Assembly (NCBI GenBank): GCA_027579435.1
Contig: JANBPK010001395.1
Span: 1-16,074, forward strand
DNA: 16,074 nt
Direction of reading: 5' to 3'
From: Candolleomyces eurysporus
Taxonomy: Eukaryota; Basidiomycota; Agaricomycetes; Agaricales; Psathyrellaceae
The notes under the pieces were generated by a model. It ran no database searches. It saw only the letters and a list, made by a program, of their open reading frames with translations, and had not been told where the DNA came from. The position numbers and the translations under genes are program-made. Positions 1-9,300 of the stretch are shown here, one piece after another (within the stretch, counting starts at the first letter, position 1; each line of letters opens with the position of its first letter).

Positions 1-267
1 ATTCTCGTCGGCCGCTTCTTTGATACTACCAGGAAATCGGGCAGGGTGGCAACCGCCTACCTCAGAAAACCCCGGGGGCCCGTCTGTCAGCTACACACCA
101 GACAACCCCGGCAGCCGCTGTGTATTACAAAGGGGCCTCATTTAATGCAGCCCCTGGGGCTAGACCGTTAAACACAGGACTTAAGCAATGTGGGCTGGTG
201 CGTATAGTACGGGTGTATGTGACTGCCATATGTGGTTTGTGCACACCCCTAGGTAGTCCGGAGGCCA

Positions 268-306
268 ACTGCCTATCCTCATGAGGGAATCTTGCCAATA
301 GGCAGT
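268..306. repeat. Short inverted repeat (9-bp arms)
   Basis: The arms ACTGCCTAT (268-276) and ATAGGCAGT (298-306) are perfect reverse complements separated by 21 bases. It could be a hairpin or part of an old mobile element. Nothing around it confirms either. Confidence 0.4.
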
Positions 307-552
307 CCAGACATACTCGTTTATTTTTGGCAGGTGGCCTGTTCTTAGGCAAGGCCCCTTCCCAAGAAACACCCCATGCACTGGTCCTCCCCCAAGTGCA
401 GAGTGTGTTGAGTTCATGAAATTTCCTGTTGGATACAATTGACAGACTGCGAGCATTGTTGTTCATTTGCCTGATCAGGGGCTGAGGTAAGAGGGAACGA
501 CATGTTGGATGGGAACAGGGCAGATTTATTGAGTAGAAATGAACGGATACCG

Positions 553-560
553 TATATATA
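553..560 (+). promoter_or_regulatory. TATA-like element upstream of the left MGQRHQIF-family copy
   Basis: TATATATA lies about 175 bp upstream of ATG 736 and 113 bp upstream of ATG 673. The spacing to a transcription start cannot be tested here. The downstream gene is 5'-truncated, so this may be an old promoter or chance. Confidence 0.25.
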
Positions 561-735
561 CTGAAACATAGTCTTGTGAATACCTCTTGAACAATTTCTA
601 CCAAACTTTCAACGCACGACAGCATAGACGCCACCCGTGGTAACGCTGAAACGGAATTACCCGGCCGAATTGATGGGTACACGGAGGCTCACTGGCTTGG
701 CGCCTGGGACGCGGGGACAAAGAACCCGAGTCAAA

Positions 736-1935
736 ATGCCTCGGAACTATCCCGCTCTGGAAGGTCCATCATTGGATGGTATGCGACGTCAAGATTTGAT
801 ATATGTTGCCCAGCTGACTGCCTCCTCTACTCCTGCAGTCAATGACATGAGCCACGAGAGGTACTGTCTAGAGGCCATCGCCAATCTAGATGACATGCCC
901 CTCATCCCAATCTCAACCTTGGCAAAAGTTTGGCCACATGAATATGTCGTTGCAAATGATGAACTCCGAGACTCACTGGCAGACGCCTCTGGCTTGGAGA
1001 GCGACACTGGTACTACCACCCAGTTGGTTACCTATCCGACCGAGATCGCTGCCTTCCGGAGGCAATCGGCATTGTCCGCAGAGGACATGACTCGATTGAC
1101 AACTGTGCTAAAGGGAGCAATGGATCCCGATGCAGTCGTCGACCTGTCTCGGTTCCCACTTACCACCAACCAGATCCTATCTGTTCTGGAGGAGCTACAC
1201 GACTTCAAGCGGCTCGACGTCTCGCATAGTCAAGCCGTCGATAGTTGTGTCTTCCTCCACATCCTGAAGACTTACAAACGCTTGAGGTGGATCAATATCT
1301 TGCACTGTCCCATCTCCATGGATGATCTCAAAGAGCTGATGACCAACAATCGCCAACGCTTTCGCTCTATCGAAACAATCCTCCATCCTGCCTTTCTCAC
1401 CGGCAAACTTCCCGCAGATTTCCCCAGGGCTTTCCTAGTCACCTACCTATTCAAAACAGCCCTCCCGAGCTACGTAGCGCTCCCTTTCTTTTCGGCAGAT
1501 CAACTCGTTCAAAATATCTTTGGCATTCTCGCCAATGTACACACTGCTGCCCAGATGCCATCCCTCACTATCGTAGCATCCTCCCATCTTGCTCAGGACC
1601 AGAACTGGTCTAACAGAGCAATTCAAGTCGTTCCTGACCGTAATTTGGATGACGGCTCGACATCCTTTTACTACCTGCATGACAAGGAGGTTTACCAGCT
1701 TGTGGTTTGGGCCGACTACCTAGGTAATAAGACTTACGGAATTTTAACCCCTCTGGCGCCTGAGCAGTCCAAACGCACGGACTCGAATGTCATCGAGATG
1801 GACTCGTTCTTGAAGCGATTGGAGGATGAGGGATCTGGACCCACAGATGCTGCCGCTGTAAAAAGGCTGCTGGAGCTCTGCGCGAATATAAAGTTGATGA
1901 ACGTAGAGCAAGTACTCAATCCATACGGGCTTTAG
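736..1935 (+). CDS. MGQRHQIF-family C-terminal half, 5'-truncated left copy
   Basis: This is a close relative of the 3' two-thirds of the gene at 3786-5528. A hand count over about 125 aligned residues gives roughly 86% identity. Conserved points include CLEAIANLDDMPLIPI, LAKVWPHEYVV, LDVSHSQAVD, ILHCPISMDDLKELM and TILHPAFLTGKLPADFP. The alternation of hydrophobic residues around LKRLRWINILHC suggests leucine-rich-repeat-like packing (inference). A 60-bp intron is predicted at 779-838 (GTATGC to CTGCAG, branch CTGAC) because the paralogue has an intron of the same length at the same place. Here the intron has no stop and keeps frame, so the region reads open with or without splicing. The frame is open from 637, and in-frame ATGs are at 673 and 736. 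I prefer 736 (A at -3, just before homology begins). The MGQRHQIF exons expected upstream are absent. Molecular function is unknown. Confidence 0.6.
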   Translation: MPRNYPALEGPSLDGMRRQDLIYVAQLTASSTPAVNDMSHERYCLEAIANLDDMPLIPISTLAKVWPHEYVVANDELRDSLADASGLESDTGTTTQLVTYPTEIAAFRRQSALSAEDMTRLTTVLKGAMDPDAVVDLSRFPLTTNQILSVLEELHDFKRLDVSHSQAVDSCVFLHILKTYKRLRWINILHCPISMDDLKELMTNNRQRFRSIETILHPAFLTGKLPADFPRAFLVTYLFKTALPSYVALPFFSADQLVQNIFGILANVHTAAQMPSLTIVASSHLAQDQNWSNRAIQVVPDRNLDDGSTSFYYLHDKEVYQLVVWADYLGNKTYGILTPLAPEQSKRTDSNVIEMDSFLKRLEDEGSGPTDAAAVKRLLELCANIKLMNVEQVLNPYGL

Positions 1936-2256
1936 ATTGAACGTTGAACACTGTCCCTGACCTGATATCCAGATACTCAGTAGCACCTGTAAGTTGTCTA
2001 TAAGCTTGTGTATCAAATTCAAATGAAGTTGGTGATACTTAGGCCTAGGCAGCGTTTGACAGTCCAAGTACATGGTCCGTGTGAACCTAGGTGTGTAGAC
2101 TTTAAGTTTTCAAAATCGTCGGATACAAAAGTATTGAATGCCAATTTGCATTCTTGCACTCGTGCAAGAGGCACAATATCCAACTACCCTCCTTCATGAG
2201 TTGGATTACCCCGAAGGGCGTCCGAAGATGATGACAGTGTCATTAGGCGTATGTTT
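746..2256 (+). repeat. Segmental duplication, left copy
   Basis: This stretch aligns end to end with 4317-5814. The first shared block is ACTATCCCGCTC and the last is GTATGTTT. The shared part covers the end of one exon, a 60-bp intron, the large C-terminal exon, the 3' flank and the first 39 codons of the next gene. The similarity has many substitutions and small indels, so the duplication is not recent. Confidence 0.8.
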
Positions 2257-2955
2257 CATTCACGTTTTACGGGGGGAGATGAACGGGGTTGTGGAGAAAG
2301 TGGATTCCCTCATTGGCATTTGCGACTTGCTGAAGGGAGAGCCATGCGCTGTGCGTGATTCTCTCGAGCATCTTCGCTCAGGCATACATGGATGGCAGGG
2401 GTGGCTGCAAAACTTTGTGGAGCGCACGAATATCGGGGTCCAACTCGGGTTCCACCTATCCAATACCAAAGTTGCAGAACTCACGAGCAAGATTGCGCTG
2501 CAGACACAACGGGATAGCTCTTCTATGATAACGTACGTCCTCATACTTCTCTCCGAGCTTCGACAACTTACGGGCTGAACAACATAAGAATTGCGGCCCT
2601 CACATTGCTATTTCTACCTGGAACCTTCATCGCAGTACGTACATTTCCTACTACTGCCAGCTTTGTGAATCTTACCTCTTAGTTTATATCTGGCTAGTCG
2701 ATTTTCAGCATGGCATTTTTCGAAAAGGGTCCCCTTGAATCACTATCTGTGACGAAAGACATCTGGCTCTATCCAGCTACCGCCATTCCATTTACACTCC
2801 TTGTTGTATTCGTATGGATTGTGTGGAGGAGGAGAAGGGAGACCAAAAAGGGCGGAGAAAGTTCAGCAGCAGAATCCAGCGCCCTGCGCACCACACCGCT
2901 CGTACGGCGCGTTGGCAATGGCACTCGTCCAATGGTGGCTGGGCCTATCAAGTGA
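2138..2955 (+). CDS. CorA-like Mg2+ transporter-type C-terminal domain protein, probably truncated
   Basis: I predict three exons: 2138-2532, 2589-2634 and 2698-2955 (232 aa). The introns are 2533-2588 (GTACGT to AAG) and 2635-2697 (GTACGT to TAG). Splicing restores a single frame and gives IAALTLLFLPGTFIA followed by SIFSMAFF. This is the first transmembrane helix and the following SM-F-F motif typical of fungal CorA-like membrane proteins. A second helix follows (about AIPFTLLVVFVWIVW), then a basic RRRRETKK tail that would face the cytosol. Residues about 45-120 look helical and match the long helix before the membrane segment. The protein lacks most of the N-terminal domain usual in this group, so it is either a short family member or a 5'-truncated gene joined at about 2256 to a duplicated 39-codon start. 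A transport function is uncertain because the canonical GMN motif is not seen. Confidence 0.6.
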
Positions 2956-3382
2956 CCTTCCGGCCCTAAAAAGCTGAACTTCACTCAAACTGTGCTCCAG
3001 GTACTTGCTATTAGCTCAATAAAATCGTATTTAACTCTCCTACACGATTTTTAGAGCCTTGCAGCAAGTTACAGCAAGAATATCGAAAATGTACAGGCGG
3101 ACAAGTGAGTGGGCTGGTGCCCAAGTCTGCAATCTTCAAGTGGGCAATCTGGTACCCAGTCTTCCCACTCCAAACCCTTGGAGTGTCCTATCGTTATTCA
3201 CATATCGCAAGCTGCTCTGCGGGCCACGATACTTCACACCCGAATCTTGAGAGCTGCGAGTTGACTGCAACTCCGATCCTAGGTGTGCTACCAGCTCATC
3301 GTTGATGCTTATAGCCAAGTATGGATTATACCTCCATGAGCACCACCATATCCTGCAAACGAGTAGCACATCGGGGTACAAG
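2956..3382 (+). other. Intergenic, no supportable gene
   Basis: There are short open frames only, with no recognisable motif or consistent splice chain. The stretch may hold decayed upstream parts of the relic at 3383-3475, but I cannot align them by eye. Confidence 0.4.
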
Positions 3383-3475
3383 CGTGCTCGAGGGTTCGAA
3401 GCCACACCTTTGGATGCTGGCGCGGTTGCACGGTTGCTGGAGTTGCTTGCCGAATCGGAATTGTCGAAACGTCAG
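3383..3475 (+). pseudogene. Possible relic of a third MGQRHQIF-family C-terminus
   Basis: The frame gives DAGAVARLLELLAESEL, which resembles the C-terminal DAAAVKRLLELCANIKL of the left copy and DAAAVKGLLELCANMEL of the right copy. The DNA also aligns over about 42 bases (GATGCTG...GCTGGAG). The motif sits just before a short tail, as in the paralogues. No further homology is visible upstream, so it would be a decayed third copy between the two others. The similarity is short and could be chance. Confidence 0.35.
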
Positions 3476-3711
3476 TACTTCAGTCATGGGTGCGTCGTAC
3501 AGCAACATAGTCCCAATCAAACGAGTTTTGCACGAGTTATGGCCGTTTGTCCCAAGGAGCGCGAGAACGCTGTAATAAATCAGCAGCTAATTTGCGAGTC
3601 CTTGCTAGTCTCGACGTCTTCTTGTCTTTTTCTGACTAATGCAACCACTCAGCCAAGTCATCGTTCGCATAAAAATATGTGTTACGCGTCACGGTCACGT
3701 CCATTCGACGG

Positions 3712-3717
3712 TATATA
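3712..3717 (+). promoter_or_regulatory. TATA box for the MGQRHQIF gene
   Basis: TATATA lies 69-74 bp upstream of ATG 3786, a plausible distance for a fungal gene with a short leader. The leader between them contains no upstream ATG that reads far. Confidence 0.4.
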
Positions 3718-3785
3718 GTGTGACGAAAGGAAATCATTTTGAAGGCAATCATTCCTCCTTAAATTCCTCCATAAGAGTCTGTGCT

Positions 3786-5528
3786 ATGGGTCAGCGCCAC
3801 CAAATCTTTATTGTCGCTCGCGTTTGCGTTGCTCCAGGCAAACCTCGACAGTATCGCTGCATCGCAGCCCTTCATCACCAATGGTGTTATGGCAAGTTGC
3901 CACTCCGTGGCGTCTATTCGTTCAAGCGTTTGGCTCGAGTACCGGAAAATGCTGCCCTCATCAACGAAGAACTCGCGACCTATCACGAAAGAAAGGAGAG
4001 ATTACGTCGAAACCCTTGCCCATACACAAGCTTGTTGGCCGAAAGTGCCTTTAGCGTGGACTTGGCGAGGGAACCGCCGTACTTGAGCAAAATGTTGATC
4101 CTCAATGCTGACATGGGTAGCAGTGACGGAGGTGAGCATGGTTGTCTTGGGACGTAACTGGTTTATTGATAGGGAGGCTCTTAGACAATAACGACGGCAT
4201 CACAATACTAGATGTGACAGTACCTAGAAATCCTGCGTACTGCTTTGTCTTTCTCAATGCCGAAGATGTTCTTCCAGCGATGACTCCACTCACCGCTGCA
4301 CAATACTTGCGATCTTACTATCCCGCTCCGAAACGTCCATTGAATGGTATTTAACGCCAAACTCTGATATATGTCGCCTAGCTAACTGCCTACTCTGCTC
4401 CTACAGTCGATGAGATGACTCAGATGAGCAGCGAGTGGGACTGTCTAGAGGTCATCGCCAATCTAGATGACATGCCCCTCATCCCAATCGCAACCTTGGC
4501 AAAGGTTTGGCCACACGAGTATGTCGTTGCAGGCAATGAACCTCGAGATTCAGACGCCTCTGGCTTGGAGACCGACACTGGTGCTACCCCCCCAGTTGGT
4601 TACCTATTCGACCGAGATCGATGCCTTCCGGAGGCAATCGGTACTGTCTGCAGATGACATGACTCGATTGACTGCCGTGCTGAAGGGAGCAACGCATCCC
4701 AATGCAGTCGTCGACTTGTCTCGGTTACCACTTACCGCCAACCAGATCCTATCCGTTCTGGAGGAGCTACGCGACTTCAAGCGACTCGACGTCTCGTACA
4801 GTCAAGCCGTCGATAACCGTGTCTTCCTCCACATCCTGAGGACTTACAAAAGCCTGATGTGGATCAATATCTTGCACTGTCCCATCTCCATGGACGATCT
4901 CAAGGAGCTGATGACCAACGATCCTCAGCGCTTTCGCTCTATCGAAACAATCCTTCATCCTGCCTTTCTCACCGGCAAACTTCCCGCGGATTTCCCCAAG
5001 GCTTTCCGGATCACCTACATAACAAATGATTGGCCCCGCTATAACTATGTAACACTCCCATTCTTTTCGGCAGATCAACTCGTTCAAAATATCTTCGACA
5101 TTCTCGCCAATTTACACAGCTCCTATCGGATGCCATCCCTCGCTACCGTGGCATCCTCCCATCTTGCTCAGGGCCAGAGCTGGTATGACCGAGCAATCCA
5201 AATCGTTCCTGGTCGTAATTTAGATGACGACCCAAGTACCCGTTCCTACGATCTCCTTCCCTACGCGCATCAAAAGGAGGGTTACCAGCTTGTGGTTCAG
5301 GCCAATTGCCGTGGCAAGCCGTACGGAATTCTAGCCCCTATGGCGCCCGAGCAATCCGAACACACAGACTCGGATATTATTGGGATGGATTCGTTCTTGA
5401 AGCGGCTGGAGGATGAGGGATATCCAGCCACGGATGCTGCCGCTGTAAAAGGGTTGCTGGAGCTCTGTGCGAATATGGAGTTGACGACTATGGAGCAAGT
5501 GCTCAATATTAAACGATACTTGCATTGA
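3786..5528 (+). CDS. MGQRHQIF-family protein with C-terminal LRR-like region, frameshifted
   Basis: I predict three exons: 3786-4131, 4173-4346 and 4407-5528, with introns 4132-4172 (41 bp, GTGAGC to TAG) and 4347-4406 (60 bp, GTATTT to CTACAG). The N-terminus MGQRHQIFIVARV, the block HHQWCYGKLP (about residues 30-39) and DMGSSDGG before an N-D-G-I motif are hallmarks I remember from a large uncharacterised Agaricomycete family. The third exon continues in frame from NYYPAPKRPLN-like residues into LDDMPLIPIATLAKVWP, then the LRR-like part and a TDAAAVKGLLEL tail. A run of seven Cs at 4587-4593 is one base longer than the matching left-copy sequence and shifts the frame. Discounting it gives 546 aa. 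Without correction, translation would stop soon after about 4657. Function and location are unknown. No catalytic motif, signal peptide or membrane helix is seen. Confidence 0.7.
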
Positions 5529-5814
5529 ACGCATCTGAGATCCAGAGTCTTCCAGCCTGTAAGCGGCCTCTAAACTTGTGTATAAATTCAAGTCAAGTTG
5601 GTGATACGTAGGTAGCGATTGACAAAGTACGTGGTCCAGTGTGGACCTAGATGTGTGAAATTTTTTGTTAAAATTGTCGAATACTAAAGGACTGAATGGG
5701 AATTTGCCTTCTTGCACTCATGCAAGAGGCAAGATATCCAATTACCCTCCTCCACGAATTAGATCACCCCGAAGGACGTCCGAAGACGATGACAGTGTTA
5801 TTAGGTGTATGTTT
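4317..5814 (+). repeat. Segmental duplication, right copy
   Basis: This is the partner of 746-2256. Upstream of 4317 the right copy continues into genuine MGQRHQIF exon sequence while the left copy does not, so the left boundary is a breakpoint in the left copy. Downstream of 5814 the two sequences part abruptly after GTATGTTT. Confidence 0.8.
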
Positions 5815-5854
5815 GGGAGTTCTGGCTCAAGAGGCCATACACGATGTAATGTGA
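5696..5854 (+). pseudogene. Truncated start of the CorA-like neighbour gene
   Basis: A 52-codon frame starts at ATG 5696. Its first 39 codons match those at 2138 with no indels and a conserved start. The common parts include ALMQEARYPITLLHELD and EGRPKTMTVLLGVC. After 5814 it diverges from the left copy, and TGA follows at 5852-5854. A GTGAGT at 5851 could be a donor, but no good continuation is found. I take this as the stub of the second copy of the downstream gene. Confidence 0.5.
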
Positions 5855-6306
5855 GTCTCAGAAGAGAGTATTTCATTAGATGTTGCAACCTGGCTCTCTT
5901 ATTCCATATCCTCGGCCCACCGTAAAAGAGCTATAGAATAGAACTACGTATAAATACAGGTTTTTTTTCCCTTGCAGGCAACAGCGGAAACAATAGTAAT
6001 AGTACAAATAAAAGCAAGAAAGGCAGAAGCATAAGAGCACGGCACTTATGGTCATCAGGTACATACGTGACAACAACAACAGACAAGCACTTTGTAGCAT
6101 CATGCATGGAGGCAATGAGAGGGTGGATAGGATAGGAAGGGTCCAAAAACAAGAAACGAAAGCCAATTCGTAAAAAGGAAAATGTATAATCACAGACACA
6201 AAAAAAAGGAAAGAGAATAAACGAAAGGAACGAACGAAGAAAAACAGAAAGAAAGAAGAAAAAGAAGGGNAAANAACAGAAATAGGAAAAGTTCCTCTCT
6301 GTCTGT
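5855..6306 (-). other. Probable 3' UTR/terminator region of the RasGEF gene
   Basis: The plus strand is strongly purine-rich from about 6150 to 6290, so the minus strand, which would be the RasGEF 3' UTR, is pyrimidine-rich. Two Ns occur at 6271 and 6274. Leucine- and cysteine-rich open frames on the minus strand here are low-complexity shadows. No gene is seen. Confidence 0.4.
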
Positions 6307-9300
6307 CTACAGGAAACCGCTCTCTTGCAAGAGCCTCGCCATCTTCTCGTCCTCCCTCTCCCTCGGCTCCCTCTCCAAACTCAACTGCCAGAAGATGTCG
6401 CTCGACGCCTTCGTATCACTGAACTGGTTCAACGACTCTTCAATGAAGTTGAAGACGACGGGCAGAATTTGGAGGTTAAACGACTGCGTNTGCCACCGCT
6501 TGATGTCACTAATCACTTCCGACGCCTTCTGGCGCTTTCGGAANTTGACCAGACCACCGGGGAGGTTATCGGGATTGCCATCTTGGATGAACTGCAGGGT
6601 GGANAGGAANACACCTAGAAGGAAANCCGAACGTCAANCAACATCNTNCCTNGGAACAAGAGGAAGACATACCNATGAAAGGGACACANGGCGGGGTAAC
6701 AGACGCCATGAGCTGCCGATACTTTGTGAAGTTCTTGTTGCTATCAATAGTCATCTCGCANGCCCCNAATTGCGCCATATACCGCTGTCCAACTTGCTCC
6801 CAAGTCCGCTTGAGACGTCTGATAGGAGGAGTGTTCAGCCCAGATGTGATCGCAATCATACTCGAGAAGTTGTTCAGAGTTCGGCAGCGCTGAAACAACC
6901 AAGTTAGTATCTGACGGAACAGAAGAGAGTGATGTCGACACTACGCACATCAGCCACACTGATCAAGTGCTTCACAACCGCTGCACGCCTCTTCGAATCA
7001 TCCTTGCTCAAGACCAAGTCCGCNACCCAATCCGCAATCTTCGAGATAAATTAGCTTTGATTCGCCAGTCGTCAAAAACGAGAAATCACACACCTTGTTG
7101 CTAGTCTGGATGACGACAGCNATNTTNTCCATATTCTCTGTCTTCTGTTCACGAGCTCTCTGAAGACATTCCATAGGTCTGATCCGTTGATAAAGTTGAC
7201 TCTCCATGATCGTAAGCTGACGNGCAAGTTCNAGNGGTTCAATATCCGTAAGACGCAATTTTTTGATGTTCTTCGGAACNATGGGGGGTGGNGGGGGTGA
7301 NAGTGTTGTATTGATGAGGGATTTGAGGTTCGACCCTTCAATCTGTTTCCAATGTAGCTTAGCAGCGAACCCATAAAACACACAAGATAAGAAGCGACAT
7401 ACGATTCGTTGCTCAATCAGCTTCTTGATCTGCTTCGCGGCAGGGAACGCGGATGCATCTTCCGACGATACGAACGCATCGATCTTGTCAAGCACGTACA
7501 TATCCTCCTTCTCGATGATATCCTCCGACGTGACGATGGACTTGAAAGTGTTCATGACCCTAAAAAGAAATCATATCAGNAACAATGGCTCGGGAATAGC
7601 ACTTGCANCGANATACCGAATCTGGATGACTTTCTGCTTCAACCTNGACCATTCTTCCAGCTCAGCGGGCGCCAACCCGTCTGGAGGTTGTATCCGGAAG
7701 CGTTGAACGAGAAAGTCCGTCAGCTCTTCCACNGTCGTAAACGACTTGAACGTCATCAAGAACGCTTCCGTGTANGTGCGATCCGCTAAANGCATTTTNC
7801 GTCAGTATAACTCGACNCAGTGACAAAAAAGNNATANAGGACATACCNAGATGTTCATGAGCGGTTAGCCGTTCCACCAGAGCCGTGACAGTCCCTCCGC
7901 GAACGGAGCCATCAGCTTCAATGATGATATCAGAAGGGTTATAATTTGGCCTGAGATACCAAGGTCTCGAGTCTGCAGCGACCTTATCTGCATACTCGGT
8001 GCCCAGCCATTTCTCCAAATTCTTATCCTTCTTTGATCGAACAGGGGGCTTAGGCCCGACTATTTTAAGAAACGCGAAACGGGCATCATCGTCAGCAAAA
8101 GCTCATTCAAGAATAGATTAGGTGGGAACAACGTACGGTCATCATCGAAGAAATCACCATCATCGGGCAAGTCGTGCGATACGAGCGTGCTATCGAGGTC
8201 TTCCGTATCCGTCGGGTTCAAACTCGACGTGCTCGTTCCGCTAGCGCCGTTNGCAAAGGTGGCCCCCGACTCGTACGACGAATCCTGGGTGACGGACTTC
8301 TTCCTTCCTCCGGGTCGGTTGAACGCGAATCCGAGATCGACGACGCCCTCGTTCTCAGAGTCGTACGCATCATCNCCCTTGGACGCGTGATTGGCACCGT
8401 TAGCAGTACCGCCGATAGCGCCATTACCGAACTGGGCATGGATCACGCTCAATCTTGACATGCGCCATTCGATAGACCCTCTATAGTCGCCTGCTGCCAA
8501 CTCGGCCTGTTCTCGTCCAACAGACAAGATGCCTTCAATCGCCTGCCGACACTGACTAAGGTTGGAGCTGAGGGAAGTTGAAAGTTTGTCGAGAAGGTCA
8601 TACGACGATTCTCGGTCTCCAGGAATCTGAGAACCATCGTTGCTGTCGCGGATGTTCTGAGTGGTGAGGAGAAGTGCCGCGGTATCGTCATAGAGCGCTT
8701 GTAGAACGGTCTCGAGAGTTCGCACGAGACGACGGGCATTGTCCACAGATTGCGAGTATTGATCGTTGGCTCCAACTTCTCCTTGACGAATTCCATCAAT
8801 ATCAACATGACGCGCGATGTTAATATCTGCAGTCAGGGTGAGGAAGGCGGACAACTGCGTGACGGTCTGTTGAACCCTCTGTCGGACTTGCTCCACTGCA
8901 GCTATTGTCAGTCATTGTCGGCCGCTAGGTGTGAGAAAAATACATACCTGAGCTGTCGTTCACGATTCGAAGTGCGTGAGAGAGGCCCGCAATCGTATCC
9001 TGCAACTGGGATAGATGTCCTCCAATGTCAGCCACGACTGTTGCATCAAGGGTCTTCTTTGGCGACGCGGACTCATTCTCCAGAGATACCCATCCCAAGC
9101 CCTTCCAACTGGCAGCAGCTCCAGCCCCTACGAGCCCAAGTCCGATGTTCGAATTCGAAAGGACGCCTTGGAGTCGCTTCGCCTTGAGATCAGGGTTATT
9201 CGGATCCGAGACTTGCTGTATCCGCTGAACTTCTGACACGAAAAATAGAATGGCCCGCTCCAACTCCTCCGCATCAGACTCGATGCGATTCAAGGTGTCA

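Larger units (their letters stand above)
1..635. other. Left flank with no supportable gene
   Basis: I see no conserved coding region here. A long open frame on the minus strand (about 125-682) has no recognisable motif and runs through a TATA-rich stretch and a hairpin, so I treat it as chance. The DNA is of mixed composition and could be intergenic sequence or a decayed transposon, but no terminal repeat or transposase is visible. Confidence 0.5.

Noticed and set aside
125..682. 185-codon open frame on the minus strand
   Set aside because: It has no recognisable motif, overlaps TATA-like DNA and the hairpin, and has no partner elsewhere in the window.
4102..4293. Minus-strand frame over the MGQRHQIF exon 2 region
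   Set aside because: It is antisense to a well-supported spliced gene.
5876..6199. Leu/Cys/Tyr-rich minus-strand frames that look like membrane proteins
   Set aside because: They arise from a purine-rich/pyrimidine-rich tract downstream of the RasGEF stop. The hydrophobicity is a composition effect.
6395..6907. Plus-strand frame across the RasGEF catalytic exons
   Set aside because: It is the reverse strand of exons with clear RasGEF motifs and contains many Ns.
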